64,000 nt of DNA. Origin: Fulvia fulva (lineage: Eukaryota > Ascomycota > Dothideomycetes > Mycosphaerellales > Mycosphaerellaceae). The stretch is from NCBI RefSeq assembly GCF_020509005.1, contig NC_063016.1:1178001-1242000 (forward strand), read 5' to 3'. This document shows positions 41,990-53,996 of the stretch, in pieces. The notes under the pieces are model-generated. The model saw only the letters and a list, made by a program, of their open reading frames with translations, ran no database searches and had not been told where the DNA came from. The position numbers and the translations under genes were made by a program. The number at the start of each line of letters is the position of its first letter. Position 1 is the first letter of the stretch.

Positions 41990-42421
41990 ATGCAGTTCAC
42001 CACAGTCCTCGCCCTCCTCAGCGCCGTCGCTGCTCCAGCTCTCGCAGCACCAGCTGCCGACCCAGCAACGACCAGCATGATGGCCGCTGGCCCACCATGG
42101 ACCATCCAGAATTTCAAACGCACCTGTGGCGGCGGTGTCTGCACCTACGACTACGCCATCAACCAGAACAACAAAGCTACCAAGTGCACCTACCAAGTCA
42201 AGGGCAACCCAGCCACCCGCGCATCCTACAGCAACGTCAAGTGCGGTCCATACGTCATCTCCTCCAACTGGTCAGGCCAGTTCGGCGAGGGCAATGGATT
42301 CCAGACGCTTGCTGTCGTCAATGGAAAGCAGATCATCTACCCTGCTTACACCGACAAGCAGCTGGTCAACGGACAGGTCGTCAAGCCAGACCAGAGCTAC
42401 GCCCCACAGAACCTCCCATAG
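41990..42421 (+). CDS. small secreted cysteine-containing protein
   Basis: 143 residues, intronless. It begins with a clear signal peptide (MQFTTVLALLSAVAAPALA), then APAADPATT and a mature domain with four cysteines (KRTC, GVCTYDY, TKCTYQV, VKCGPYV), enough for two disulphides. The pattern WTIQNFKRTC ... CTYDYAI ... GPYVISSNWSGQFGEGNGF ... YPAYTDKQL ... PDQSYAPQNLP resembles a small secreted family that I recall as widespread in ascomycetes; its function is unknown to me. It could act in the wall or extracellular space. The start is chosen because the signal peptide begins exactly there, although the frame is open upstream. Confidence 0.87.
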   Translation: MQFTTVLALLSAVAAPALAAPAADPATTSMMAAGPPWTIQNFKRTCGGGVCTYDYAINQNNKATKCTYQVKGNPATRASYSNVKCGPYVISSNWSGQFGEGNGFQTLAVVNGKQIIYPAYTDKQLVNGQVVKPDQSYAPQNLP

Positions 42422-43496
42422 ATGGAGGATTTGGAGGCATGAGATGATGAGATATGATCTTTGTGGATGAAGCATGATTGCATACAGTTTGTACATATTT
42501 GGCATCTATCTTTTGAGGCATAGCGTAGCATAGTACCCCAGCAGAGGCAGCATCAGTAGCCAACACACAGCAATATAATGTTGATACATTAGAAATCCGC
42601 GGTTCTTCATCTCTTCAGCAGCAATACGCGGCTCAGATCCAGACTTGACCCATCTACCAGCACAGAGATTACTTGGCAGCCGATGCGGTGGGGTCCATAA
42701 CAAAGGTGACTGTCGCTCAGGTCGTTCAAATGCTAGCCTGTCAAAGTCAGCCAGAGTGATATTGGTCCCCTCGGTCCTGACGGACATCCGGCATTACGCC
42801 ATGGTCTACGCATCGCTTCAGCGCGCTGGCGGGTTCAAGCAACGAAGTTCATAGCGAAGACAGCAACGTGCTCGGTGGCAACAAAGCAGTCTCGCCAGTG
42901 AAATACATCCGGAACCCTTGTACCGCATCCTCCGGAGCTGCCTCGCTCCACCGGTGTCATCTCCTCCACGCCAAGATCTCATGTCGATGCCTTCCCGATT
43001 AGGTACATGTATGCGCAAAAAGACGGCGTTCGCTACGCACGAACTCTACCGCACAATCGTCGCGCATTGCACTTCGTTCAGTGGTCGACGACGCCGTTGC
43101 GCTAGAAATTTGTCACCTCAATGACCAGGTTTGATGCGTGTCGCTGCCTAACATGGTAAGGACTGCGAAGGCTCTGATTGGAACGTGCAAGCTTAATTAT
43201 TGATCAGACGTTTGCCACCGATGCTGTAGTATAGGGTGTGCCGGCCCGCTGTGGGTGATGGGGATTTTGAAGGCTCTGGATGGTCAGAAAGAGGGCGACG
43301 CTAACGAATGGCCTTTTTATGTTGTCAGATCTTGGTCCGCGTCGATTGGGTTCGTGGTCAGCATGTATCTTTGCTACATGGTTGAGGTTGCATAGATGGA
43401 ACCGCATTGAAGAGATGAAAACATCCTAAGACATGGTCTTGTTCCGCGACGACCATTGCCAGGAAGCGACCGCAGAACACCTCAACCTCTTCATGC
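42422..43496. other. intergenic stretch
   Basis: This is 1.07 kb between the small secreted protein and the 3' end of the DAL5-type permease. No supported gene or repeat was seen. Confidence 0.45.
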
Positions 43497-45104
43497 TCAA
43501 TAAATATATCGGAACGTAGGCCTCTCCTTATCCGTCAGATTCGCCCACTTGCCCTCCAAACTCTCTTCTTCAGAACGACTATCATTCAGATCCGTCACCA
43601 AGTCCCTCTGCTTCCCAAATTTCCTATCCTTGCTGCGATTTGCCAGTAGATAATACAGCGCCAGCATACACACCAACACCATACAGCCACCCTTCGACCC
43701 AACAAGACTGTATTTGGCAGTAAAGTAGTCCGGCGCATCTTTCTTCTGCACCGCATAAGGGCCAGCGATCATCCCGATCGTGAATGAAGCACCTAGGAAT
43801 GCCATGGTCATGGGTCGTTTCGTGTGACCGGCTATGTTGGCGGCATTCCATTGGAACTTGATGCCGACTGTGGCGGTGGAGAAGTCAAAGAGATAGAGGC
43901 CTACGAGGTGTGCTGCCTCGTTGTTTTTGGGGGAGAATGCGACGAGGCAAGATCCGACGAAAGCGATGGTGTAGCAGATCCCGAGTGCAGACCAGCGTCG
44001 TAGGTATTCGCGGCGCACCACCCAAGTGGAGAGGAAACAGACTAAAATCGCGACAGCGCCGCCAGGTGCGGAGAGGAGTGTGGCCTCTTTGCTCGAGTAG
44101 CCGAAGGATTTGATGAGGGTTGAGCTGAAGTTGCTCATGATTCCCACGCCAAAGCCGGTGATGATGACCAAGGAGCAAAGAAGTCCCACTTGCGGGTCGC
44201 GAAAGATGTCGAGGATTTGTTTGGGGCGGATCTTGTGGTTGTTGACACCGGTCTGGTTTGGTGCGATGTGGCGGAGTAAGGCGACCTTCTCTTCAGTAGA
44301 GAGGAATTTGGCGGCCATGGGGGAGTTCGGGAGGCACCACAGTGTCCAAATACTGATGATGAGGGTCCAGCAGCCTAGGACGAGGTACATGATGCCTATC
44401 GATCATTAATATTATGGCATGTGGTCGAACGAATGACACGACTTACGCCATGATTCCATGCCACCCCCGTTGACGAATTGAAAGCCGTAAGAGATCAGAG
44501 CCCCGATGATTGTACCGAAGCCTTGTGAGCACCACCAGAGTTGAAAGCGTACAATCTGCTCGTCCTTCCGATAGAACTGACTTGTAACCAGCATCATCAC
44601 AGGATGGAACATCGAATCGAAGACGCCCATGAGGATCCGAATGGCTAGCATCTGCGGATACTTCTGAACAGCGGCAGTACACGCATTCAAAACACCCCAC
44701 GTCATCATAGCCCAGCCCAGCGAGGTCGAGATCGGGAACTTGTTGAGAAACAGGCCAACGACAGCGCAGGCAGCCAAGTGTACCCACTTGATGGAAGATG
44801 CGATGTTGCTCAATTGTTGTCCCTCGAGACCGAGATCTTCTGGAAGTCCCATGACGATGGCATAGTTGAGGAGGTAGCTGTCGAGAGCCTGCGTCAAGTG
44901 GATACAGAACATGAGTGGGACCAGATTCCAGTCGAGCTTCCGCCGAAGAGCCTTCAGACATATGTGATGTGTGTCGATCGCATCGTGATCTCGCAAGAAA
45001 GCGAATGCAGTATCCAGCCCTCCGTTCTCAGGAGTGGGCACTCTTTCGATGTGTTCGGGGGGTACATCGTTATTCTTCTCGTTCTTCTCCCCGAATTTTG
45101 CCAT
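43497..45104 (-). CDS. DAL5-type anion:cation symporter (MFS permease)
   Basis: Exons 45104..44447 and 44395..43497 join in frame to 518 residues across a 51-base intron. The hydrophilic head is followed by LRRKLDWNLVPLMFCIHLTQ and LDSYLLNYAIVMGLPEDLGL, the signature start of allantoate/nicotinate/vitamin permeases of the ACS family. About twelve hydrophobic helices follow, with MGVFDSMFHPVMMLVTSQFY and FYRKDEQIVRFQLWW matching the family, and a charged C-terminus. Members take up small organic anions such as allantoate, nicotinate, pantothenate or dipeptides with protons at the plasma membrane. Substrate cannot be decided here. The ATG at 45104 is used because the open frame upstream starts with non-ATG codons. 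Confidence 0.94.
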
Positions 45105-46277
45105 TCGAAAGGCCTCTGTGGACAATGGGTATGTTGTAGTCCGGCTGTAATTTCCAGACAAGGTCCCCAACTGTTCCTGTAGCTCGTGACGAACGAGAGA
45201 CTTGCGGTGCTGGCTGTCTAAAGACGTATGTACTCAACGAGCAGAGTGATCACTGGTGCTGCTGACACCTGCTGATATAAACAAGTGTGGACAACGCACA
45301 ATGCACCACGCAGTCGTTGGGATGCCCATCCTCAACCGCCGAACATGGTAATGGCATGGATGATCCAGCGTGTCGGATCCGGATCGATGCGAAGAAGCAC
45401 GAATGTTTGGTCTGGTTTCGAGATTCGCAACAGAATAGCCGCGTATATGCCTGCGACATACATGTACCTGTCATGCCAATTTGTGACTTCGCAATATTCA
45501 TCCTGGCATAAGGTTTCGGTGCCGATATGTAGGTCATCCGCGCTTACAACGTGACTGACTACTGGAGTAGCTATCTGTGCTGCGAAGCTGAAGGCTCGCA
45601 GAAGATGTCGCCGCCAGCTTTCGAGGCTTGAGAATCGCTTACCGCAACAGTAGCTCGAGAGTGCACCGCGACTGGCGGTGACTGACTAGGAGTCAATCAA
45701 GCGCAGTAGTCTTTGACCGGGCAATTCCATGGAAAGTTCGACCAAAACGCGACCAAGGAGACAGAAGCCTTGACCATCAAGAAGGTTTCGATTGACAGGC
45801 GCCTGCTTGATGCGGAGATTTCGGGATCACGTAGTTTGTAGCGGATGCAGCGTCAACGCTGTCGTGCAGCGTGCGTAGCGGCAGACCTGCTGTGGTATCA
45901 TCATCAGCTAAGCAGAACATGGCAGCACGTTTGTGGCATAGCATGCGCCTGATTGGTAGATTGTCTGAAGTCGCTTCATTCTGGAAACCGGAAAGTTGTC
46001 AGCACGACTCGACCAGGGTAAGAGTGATAAGCTCAGCATGGGAAGTACAATACTCGAGAAACTTTTGTCGCAAGAGCAAGGCGGCCGCAGCTCGTTGTGC
46101 GCAGTACGGCGTCGAGCGCCGAGCGCTACAGAAGAGCAGATAGCCGCTCTTCCAGTTTATGCCTCGACACGTCGTCTCATGTATAGTAATCATGTCTTCA
46201 ATTCTTCTCGAAGCAAGGACTGCGATGCGCATCACAGAAATTAGCCATGCTGTTGTGCTGGCATGCGCATGTCAAGC
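45105..46277. other. intergenic stretch upstream of the permease
   Basis: 1.17 kb holding the permease promoter. No supported gene was seen. The far end abuts the 3' end of the PhoD-type gene. Confidence 0.45.
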
Positions 46278-48259
46278 CTAACTGCTTTGCCTTGGGATGT
46301 TGAGCACGTTCTCGTTGTGTTCGAACCATCGTCCAGTATTCGTGTCCAGAGTGAGGTTACTGACGGTCGTCTCTTTGCGTTGCAAAGCGCCATTTCTTAC
46401 GCCTGACTCTCCGCCTACAGGCCTGGTGAGACGATTATCGCCCGCAGCGATCGTGAAGTTGGCCAGTGGAACTTCATAGCCATTTCTTGTCACCAGAGAT
46501 GGCGTGCCAAAATATGAAGCTCGTACTTCTTTCTTGCTGATCTGCATCTCGTAGTAGCCGCGATAGTAGCCTTCTTGCCATTGCAATTCGGGATTGTCGG
46601 CGACAAGGTTGCGGGACTGGTTATTGCATGAGTTGATAGTGAACTCATCGCCACAGGAGGACGTGCTGGAAACGGCAGTCCCTGCGAATTCAACCCCAAC
46701 AGCGCCAGCACCGGATTGTTGGTCGTAGTCCTTTTCTTCCAGCCACTAAAGTAAGGGTTGGAGTCAGTATCCAGTTCTCTCAGATGCAAAGGGTCCTGGT
46801 CGGGATTATACTTACTGTCAAGTCGGCCACCCAGTTCTCGTGCGTGTCGCCTGCCAACACGATATTGTTACCAATGTTGTTGTCGTAGAGTGTCTTCAGA
46901 GTCCGGTTCTTGTTCGCCATGTAGCCATCCCAAGCATCAGTATTGTAGTCGGTACCGAACCAACGAGTCGCGTTTATGGTTGAGAAGACGACCTGCGATC
47001 CGATGATGCGCCACGTGGCCTTGGAGCGCTTCAGTGTGTTGTATAACCAATTCTCCTGTATAGAGCCCATCATGGTCCTGCCAGCGTCGTTCATGATTTC
47101 TGGTATGTAATCCTCATTCCATCCGAGATCAGTGATGCTTCGGTCATAGTTCCTCGTGTCAAGAATGATGGGATCGAACAGGTTGCCGAGATTGAAACTC
47201 CTCCAGATCCTCAGATTGTTGTCCATGTCTACTTGACGAATTGGCATCCACTCGAAGTACGCACGAACCGCGTTCATCTTGCGCTGGTCGACACTGACTC
47301 TTCCGTTCTCCTCGAAGGACTCTTCGGTGTTGTTCAAGCCAGAGCTGCCATCTCTGTAACCATTGTTGCTAACCTCATGATCGTCCCAGGTCGGAATCCA
47401 GGGATACTTGAATGCAAGAGCAGTAGGTCCAGATCAGTGCGGTAGGTCGCGAGACGCGCTCGGTAGTTGTATAGTATGAAGATCTCTCGTTCGGGGCGGA
47501 CTGCTCGGCCGTAGGTTGGTGAAGAGGTCGCGTATTCATAGATGTAGTCACCGAGATGAACGACGTATTCGACGTTGTCCTTCCTAGTCGAATTACCATA
47601 GCCATTGAAATATCCAGTCGGGAAGTTGCTGCATGAGAAGACAGCCACTCCGATGTTGTCCACATCTTGATCTTTCGCAGGAGCAGTCTTGGTGCGACCC
47701 ACCGGGCTCTTGTTGTTGCTGTCGCATACAGTGAATTGATACCAGTACCAAGTGTATGGCTTCAATCCCTTAGCTTCAATCTTGATCGTGTAATCGATAT
47801 CGGAGCTCGTGTAGGCTTTGCCATGTGCTGCAGAGTGTTTCAAGTCCTCGTCTGGAGACAGAGTCCACTCCACACAAATCGAACTCTTGCTCGCCTCGAC
47901 GTACTGGGCGGTCTCGTGGTTATACAGTGCTGCAGTGCCCGACACGGTTACATTGCTGTGATCGTTGTCCATCGTTGGACTGGCTCGTGTCTGGGCGTGT
48001 TAGGCTGTGCTGAAGACGTGCTCGCTATCGCCCTCACCCAGAGAATGACGCTCTCGGCGTACGGATCACCAGATGCGACTCCATGAGTGAAGTTCACTGC
48101 AGCTGGATCTTGGTGAGAGGCTCCACCGTGCCTCTTCATGACCTTTGGTATACTGATGGCCAGGTTGTGGACGTGCGAAGGTGATCGATAGTTGATATTA
48201 GCATGGTACTCGGCCTGAGCAGCTGCGAGCAGCGCAACGAAAGCTGCTGTCACCTGCAT
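46278..48259 (-). CDS. secreted PhoD-type alkaline phosphatase with a one-base frameshift
   Basis: Exons 48259..48038, 47990..46816 and 46745..46278. A signal peptide (MQVTAAFVALLAAAQA) is followed by the PhoD N-terminal domain (NFTHGVASGDPYAESVILW) and the metallophosphatase core: VAVFSCSNFPTGYFN, then YVVHLGDYIYEYA, WDDHEVSNNGY and VLAGDTHENW, which carry the Fe/Ca-binding residues. The core does not read through. After TDLDLLLLHS the frame must shift by one base to reach KYPWIPTWDDHEV; a single A appears to be missing from the AA at 47408..47409. With that one base the three exons would be exactly in phase (622 codons). Intact members release phosphate from phosphodiesters outside the cell under phosphate starvation. 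This copy is either inactivated or affected by an assembly error. Confidence 0.85.
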
Positions 48260-50156
48260 CTTGAAGAATGGCTGTAAGGGTGAAGGATGCTGGACTACAT
48301 CGACCTACCTCATGTCATGCTCGCAAATATATGCTTCACTGCTCACCGTCTGCGATCGACCTGGTGGCACACACGCTGCCATGGGCCAGATTAGGATGGC
48401 GGAGTCTCCTTGCTTGAGACGAATGAGGAGCTTGTTCCTGAGCACATGTCTTGCACGCCGTCCACGGACAGACGTTGCCAGCTCGCGTGTTGCCCATCGC
48501 CCATGCACGCCATGCACGCCATGCAGCTCGAGCTTGTAGGGTCAAGCGTAGGCTCGGCATGCTCTTGGCTGCAGAGGCATTGTCGAATCGATGCGCCGAC
48601 AATGGTCACGCCGCCAAGGGGGATGGCCTGCAGTTATGCCCATCAGGAAGGTGGCATTGAGTCTTCGCTGCACACTGGGGGGGTGGGGGGGGGGCTGCTG
48701 TGCGATACGGATGCGATGAGCGGCATTGTTGTCGTCGGGAGCTGAATGATGGAAACGCGAGAAACGGCAGCAAGACTCTGAGCCCCGGCAGAGCTGCTGA
48801 GTCATCATGGGGACGAGACTTCGTTCTCCGTATCTGTTGCTATCCCCACCAGGGCCCAAATCGAAGGGCAATGGGCATACCTCGCCGAACGATTCACACG
48901 TACGTGGACCCATGAACAGCTCCCTTGAGCAGGCACCACCCGAGGGCCATGCAGGACGCCATCACGTTTGTTCATGGCTCCGAGATCAAGCGCGCGAGTT
49001 CAGTGCTTCCTCGTCATCTTCCAGGCCTACACCCTCTGGCTGATGTGCTGTTCGATCGGGTAGTGCCAGAATCGCTCGGGGGAGTCCATGCTTGAGCCTG
49101 AACATCGAAAGCCAACACCACCATGATAGCCAAGATACGAGATGCTCCTACATCTACCTTAGCTGGTCGCACAATCCACATCGTCGGTGTCCACGCAGAA
49201 GGCGAAGTCTGCGATGTTATCGTCGGAGGCGTGACAGATCCAACACATTGCAAAACAATGTATGAGAAACTCGCCCACTTGAGTGTGGCCGGTATCGGTG
49301 GCGAACCGAGCAGAAGCAATTCCGACAGGGTGGCCAAGTGTTGATATCAGTCGAATGCAGCAGTCAGACACGACGATAGGTGTAGATTGCACTGGATGAG
49401 TGCTTGCGAATGGTACTGTACTCGCATCGAAAGATTCCAGAAGTGAAAGTCAGGCGCCAACAATCCCAAAGGACTGGCATCCGCGATATCCTGCCTCATT
49501 GTGTGCTCGGCACTGTGGCGTTCTTTCCACGACTTCATCTGTACATGTCGGGTGAAAAGAAGATGCAATACCACGCGACACGCTCGCGAGCCTATCATAG
49601 CATCATCGCACACTGAACACTCAATCCTATGCACGGACGGGGCATGGAACAGACAGCAGATGATGTTGGCATACAGCTCCCGGGCCGAGCATCTGGCGTC
49701 GGGCGCCTGCATTCTGCTCCCAAGACTGGACTGCCGTGCACGCAAAGTGGACCCACCCTGCACGGCTAGTGGCCCGATATCATACTCTTGCCTCCTTGTG
49801 GTGATACCCCATACAGACAGCAAGCAAAGATCACTTTGAGGCTCTCTCGGATCTCTCGCCGCGATACCGCCCCTCAGGTTTTACGTATGCCCACATACAG
49901 TACCGATGCTACTAAGCCAAACTATCATGTAATCGCCCATGGGGCTGATGGAGTGGACGTTATGTTTGAAGATGGCTTAAGTTGACCTTGTGCTCCACCC
50001 AGTCTCAACCTTCTAATATCTGTTCACTTTCAGCAAGTGCCTCAACAACTACCACGTGCAGGACTCTGGTAGCCTCGTGTCCGCCACGCACCACAAGGTC
50101 CAGACCAAGCCGATCGAATATATCACCCTGGCGGTATAGTCAGCAGCAACGACGCA
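48260..50156. other. long intergenic stretch
   Basis: About 1.9 kb between divergent genes. A 73-codon frame (49123..49344 +) and its antisense shadow lack family features. Short tandem CATGCACGC units lie at about 48500..48530 and a G-rich run at about 48673..48691. Nothing else was supported. Confidence 0.4.
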
Positions 50157-51823
50157 ATGGCGTTCGACAAGAAGAATCTCAGCAACGACGAGCTCGCTCG
50201 ATCCCCCACGCACGCTGCTGGTGAGGTGCAGGATCTCGAAAAGTACACGACGAAAGATGCCGTCTTCGGAGAGATCACACAAGGAGGTCCCAACTACCGC
50301 AACGTAGGCCATTCCAATTGCTTGGAACTGTTGAAGGTCGGCTGAATTGGTACCGCCATCCTCATGATGAAGACGCAGATCGGTCTTGGTGTGCTTTCGA
50401 TACCAGTCGTATTCGACACCCTCGGCATGATCCCGGGTGTCATCTGTCTGATCGCGATTGCTGTGATTACGACGTGGTCGGACTACGTTGTTGGCATCTT
50501 CAAGGTACGTCAAATTATCGACATCCTCGGCATGACTTAGCTGCAGCGACCTGACACGTCCTGATCAATAGCTTAACCATCCTGAAGTCTATGGCATCGA
50601 TGACGCTGGAAAGCTGATGTTCGGCAAGCCTGGACAGTACGTCCTGGGCATAGCATTTGTTCTCTGTGAGTCCCCTGAGAAGCAATGACGATGAAGACTT
50701 GACTGACGTGCATCAAAGATTGGGTCTTTGTCTCTGGCTCTGGCATGCTCAGTGTATCGATCGGTCTGAACGCACTGTCGAGCCATGGTGCATGTACTGC
50801 CATCTTCGTCGCTGTCGCATGTCTGTGTGGGTTCTTGCTTGCGAGCATTCGCACCCTGGGCAAGGTCACCTGGATCGCGTGGATCGGCCTATCCGAAATC
50901 TTGGTCTCAAGTGAGTCGCATTTCGATCATCGAAATGCAGACAGGTACTAATCGACAATCAATAGTCTTCATTCTCACCGTCGCGGTGGGCGTTCAGGAT
51001 CGTCCAGCAGCCGCGCCGCAAGAAGGGTCTTGGAGCTCCGACTACCACATCACGAACGCCGATAAAGCCTCGAAGGTTTTCGCCGCCCTCTCGTCCCTCG
51101 TCTTCGCATACGCAGGCACTCCCGCTTTCTTTTCGATCGTATCCGAGATGAAGGATCCAAGGCATTACACCCGGTCATTGATCATCTGCCAAACCGTCGT
51201 TACAGTTACCTATCTTGTCATCGGTATTGCAGTGTACTACTTCTGCGGATCATACGTCGCATCGCCTGCGCTGGGATCTGCCGGCGTCACCATGAAGAAG
51301 GTCTGCTACGGTATCGCACTTCCGGGACTGCTGGCGACGACTTGCATCGTGACGCACGTGCCGGCGAAGTTCCTCTTCCTGAAATTCATGCGAGGATCGA
51401 AGCATCTCACGGCCAATACTGTACAGCATTGGGCAGCTTGACTAGGGTGCACTGGTGGTGTCGCTATCACAGCATACATCATCGCAAGTGCTATTCCAGT
51501 CTTCGGCGGCTTGGTCTCGCTCATCGGTGCACTTTTGGGAACACTCATATCTTTCCAGCCGATGGGCTTCATGTGGCTGCACGACAACTACCAGCAAGGA
51601 AAGGCCAGCCCAACTCTGAGATGGCGACTGATGGTCTTCTGGGCGTGGTTCGTCATCATTTCTGGCATGTTTCTAATCATTGCTGTAAGTTGTCTCTGAA
51701 TATTTCGTGAGGCTTGTACTGACCATTTTGACCAGGGTACTTATGGTTCGGTCGCTGACATTATCGATTCCTATGTACAACGAAAGTGGAGGTTCCGCAG
51801 CTTGGACTTGCGCCGACAATTGA
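50157..51823 (+). pseudogene. decayed amino-acid/auxin permease-family (AAAP) transporter
   Basis: Five coding blocks align in order with fungal AAAP amino-acid transporters: MAFDKKNLSNDELA...GPNYRNVG; then ILMMKTQIGLGVLSIPVVFD to DYVVGIFK; LNHPEVYGIDDAGKLMFG; YWVFVSGSGMLSVSIGLNAL; and the long block to GMFLIIA. Introns at 50505..50571, 50666..50718, 50911..50965 and 51685..51734 have good GT-AG borders. The frame is broken by TGA at 50343..50345 and 51439..51441, each where relatives have tryptophan. Near 51775 one extra base separates DIIDSY from the conserved C-terminal GGSAAWTCADN. An extra 33 bases lie just before the first TGA. Intact relatives import neutral amino acids across the plasma or vacuolar membrane. 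Confidence 0.88.
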
Positions 51824-52283
51824 GGCTCGATATAAAGCGACGATATACAGTGCGAACAGCGCTATGCGCAACACTAGGTCGAGAAATAGATGATAACGTC
51901 CCGATGAATGGTCACGAACAGAGAGACATTGCAGCATTGATCATCTCGCGACCTCGTTCATGATGTATCGAAGCTCTGAGCCAACCTCGAACCACAGCAC
52001 ATGGGAGATCGAGGCAATGTCGGGACAAGTTCATCTTCGTGTTGCCCAGGAGAAATGGACGCGAACCCCTGAAGACGAAGAAGTGCTACAAGCATCCCGT
52101 ATCGGTCCACTCTTCACAACACTTGCTGGGTCAGTGATAAGGCGCCATGCTTACGGGTGCTGATCGGCTCTCTTTTCGTGGTTATGATGCCATAAGCGAC
52201 GGCTGATTGCTCTCGACCGCTCTGCCAGCGGGACGTTGTCTCGCTCCTTGCACGTCCTTCGAGGGTTGTATGCAATGTGAGGT
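51824..52283. other. intergenic stretch between convergent genes
   Basis: No supported feature was seen. The minus-strand reading that continues here is the untranslated run-on of the GH105 intron and 3' UTR. Confidence 0.4.
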
Positions 52284-53565
52284 CTAGCATACTTTCTCGA
52301 CTTCCAGCGCTGCAAGGGTGAATGCAGATGTCCCGATCAGACTGTTCAAAACTGTTGGGCGAGTGGTGTAGTACTGTGGGCTTGTCAGCAAAGGTGTGCC
52401 TTCTTCTGGACACCTGACTTACCTCAAAGTTGACATCCCCACTCAAGCTCGCGACTGAGCTGGTTCCATTGTAACTCAGCGTCCCGTTACCATTCTCGAT
52501 AAAAAAGTCACTGATCAGGGTTTGATAGATCCCAAGACCAGTATTCACAGCTTTCTCGCGAAATGCTTGGTCCTCGATCAGATCCGTCCTTGCTCCCTTC
52601 AAAAGCGCATACACAGTCATAGCACTAGCACTCGCCTCGATGAAGTTTCCCTTCTCGCCCGGCTGATCCACAACCTGCCATACTCCATATGAGCCGGTCA
52701 CATTCACACTCCGCTCGCTAGCATCGATCTGCGCCCGAACGACCTCGTTGAAGATCTCTTTCAGCCCTCCAAAAGCCCGACTCTCTTGGCTGAGTAGGGA
52801 GAGTGACCTCAACACCCCAATCGTGAACCACCCCAACGCCCTCCCCCAAACAAGCGGACTCGCACCACTCTCCGGGTCCGCCCATGAATGCGCTTTACTC
52901 GCATCGTAACCATGAACCACCAAGCCATCGGAACGCTTGCAGACGTCGTAAATGAGTTTGACCTGCTCGAGAGCTGCCGCAGCTCCAACTTTGGAGTCGT
53001 CCTCGCAGTCCGTGGAGTTCTCGAAAGAAGACACGATGGCAAAGGAAGGATACGAGTACATCCCATCAGCATATGATAAGTTATGATACGCGCTAAGGTT
53101 GGCGCGGTTGTTGTAGTACCAGAGGCTGTTGTCTGCATTGCGAGGCTGTAGTGCCACCGAGTCCTGGAGGGATTTGATGGTGGGTGCGTAGGAGTCATTT
53201 CCGGCGATGGCCAGGGCGGTGCCGATTGAGAAGCGGTCGAGTGGGAGTCCAGCGTTGGCAGTGGCGTTGGGGAGGAGAGGTACTGCCCCTGACAGGCTCT
53301 TCTGGAGATAGGTGGACCATTCGGCCTGCTCGGTGGCGTTGCTGTTTGCTTCTATGCTTTCCAGCAACGATTGCTAGAAGATGCCCAGCTCGATGTATGA
53401 TGTTGATGCGCCGCTTTGTCCTATACCTTGGCCTCGGGCGATGTTACTGTTGAGCATTTGGGAAGCTAGACCTCGGATGTTTTCGGGACATTGTAGCTGG
53501 TGTGCTAGGGTGAATGCTGTATGTAATTCAACGACGGTGAACAGGATCCGCATAGTTGCAACCAT
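52284..53565 (-). CDS. GH105 unsaturated rhamnogalacturonyl hydrolase with an internal stop
   Basis: The last two exons (to 52423, then 52373..52284) join in frame across a 49-base intron. The main frame carries the GH105/GH88 hallmarks: LWYYNNRANLSAYHNLSYAD, GMYSYPSFAIVSSF, LVVHGYDASKAHSWADP and LVWGRALGWFTIGVL, including a conserved aspartate in GYDASKAH. The enzyme removes unsaturated galacturonate from rhamnogalacturonan fragments produced by pectin lyases. At 53374..53376 an in-frame TAG separates the N-terminal segment (LASQMLNSNIARGQGIGQSG, ending STSYIELGIF) from the rest (SLLESIEANSNATEQ). Relatives have glutamine there (CAG to TAG). An intron ending at this TAG would break the frame. 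The first 20 residues may be a weak signal peptide. Probably a recent pseudogene. Confidence 0.82.
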
Positions 53566-53984
53566 CGCTACAGTGGGCAGGTCAATCTATGCAGTAGGTA
53601 AGAGAAGTTGACTTACGGCTAGATGCGACTCGGACCTTGAATATAATGTCCTAGCGTCGGTCGCTGCCGGCTAGGGCAAGCGTTGAGCTAGGCTCGAGCG
53701 CAATCTTTAGCTTCTAAAACAAAGTCTTCGTTATAACGTACGTATACTGCTATATACGTTTCTTAACAGCGGGAATTCAAGTATCGTGTTTCTAACTCTA
53801 CGTAGCTATAGGTATCTTAGCCGCAAAGCTATTGCGTAGGAAGTGCGCAGTCTCTATATATGAGACCCTAGAATGTAAGCTTTTTGCTAGAGAACTTTAA
53901 AATATAGAACTCGAGAAAACCATTTTTTCCATAGCCTATAAGCTCGATTTCTTAACTCTAAAAGATCTCTTGCTCTATAGATTA
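53566..53984. other. AT-rich, TA-dinucleotide-rich tract
   Basis: Upstream of the GH105 gene the base composition changes to many TA steps (TATATACG, CTATATATG, CCTATAAG) with short stop-filled frames. This resembles a repeat decayed by repeat-induced point mutation. No original element can be identified. Confidence 0.55.
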
Positions 53985-53996
53985 TATATTGTCAAA
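53985..53996 (+). repeat. 12-base direct repeat, left copy (candidate target-site duplication)
   Basis: TATATTGTCAAA occurs here and again at 54847..54858, exactly flanking the retrotransposon relic. Confidence 0.7.

Noticed and set aside
49123..49344. 73-codon plus-strand frame
   Set aside because: Clean ATG-to-stop frame, but no family resemblance and an equally long antisense frame; insufficient to call.
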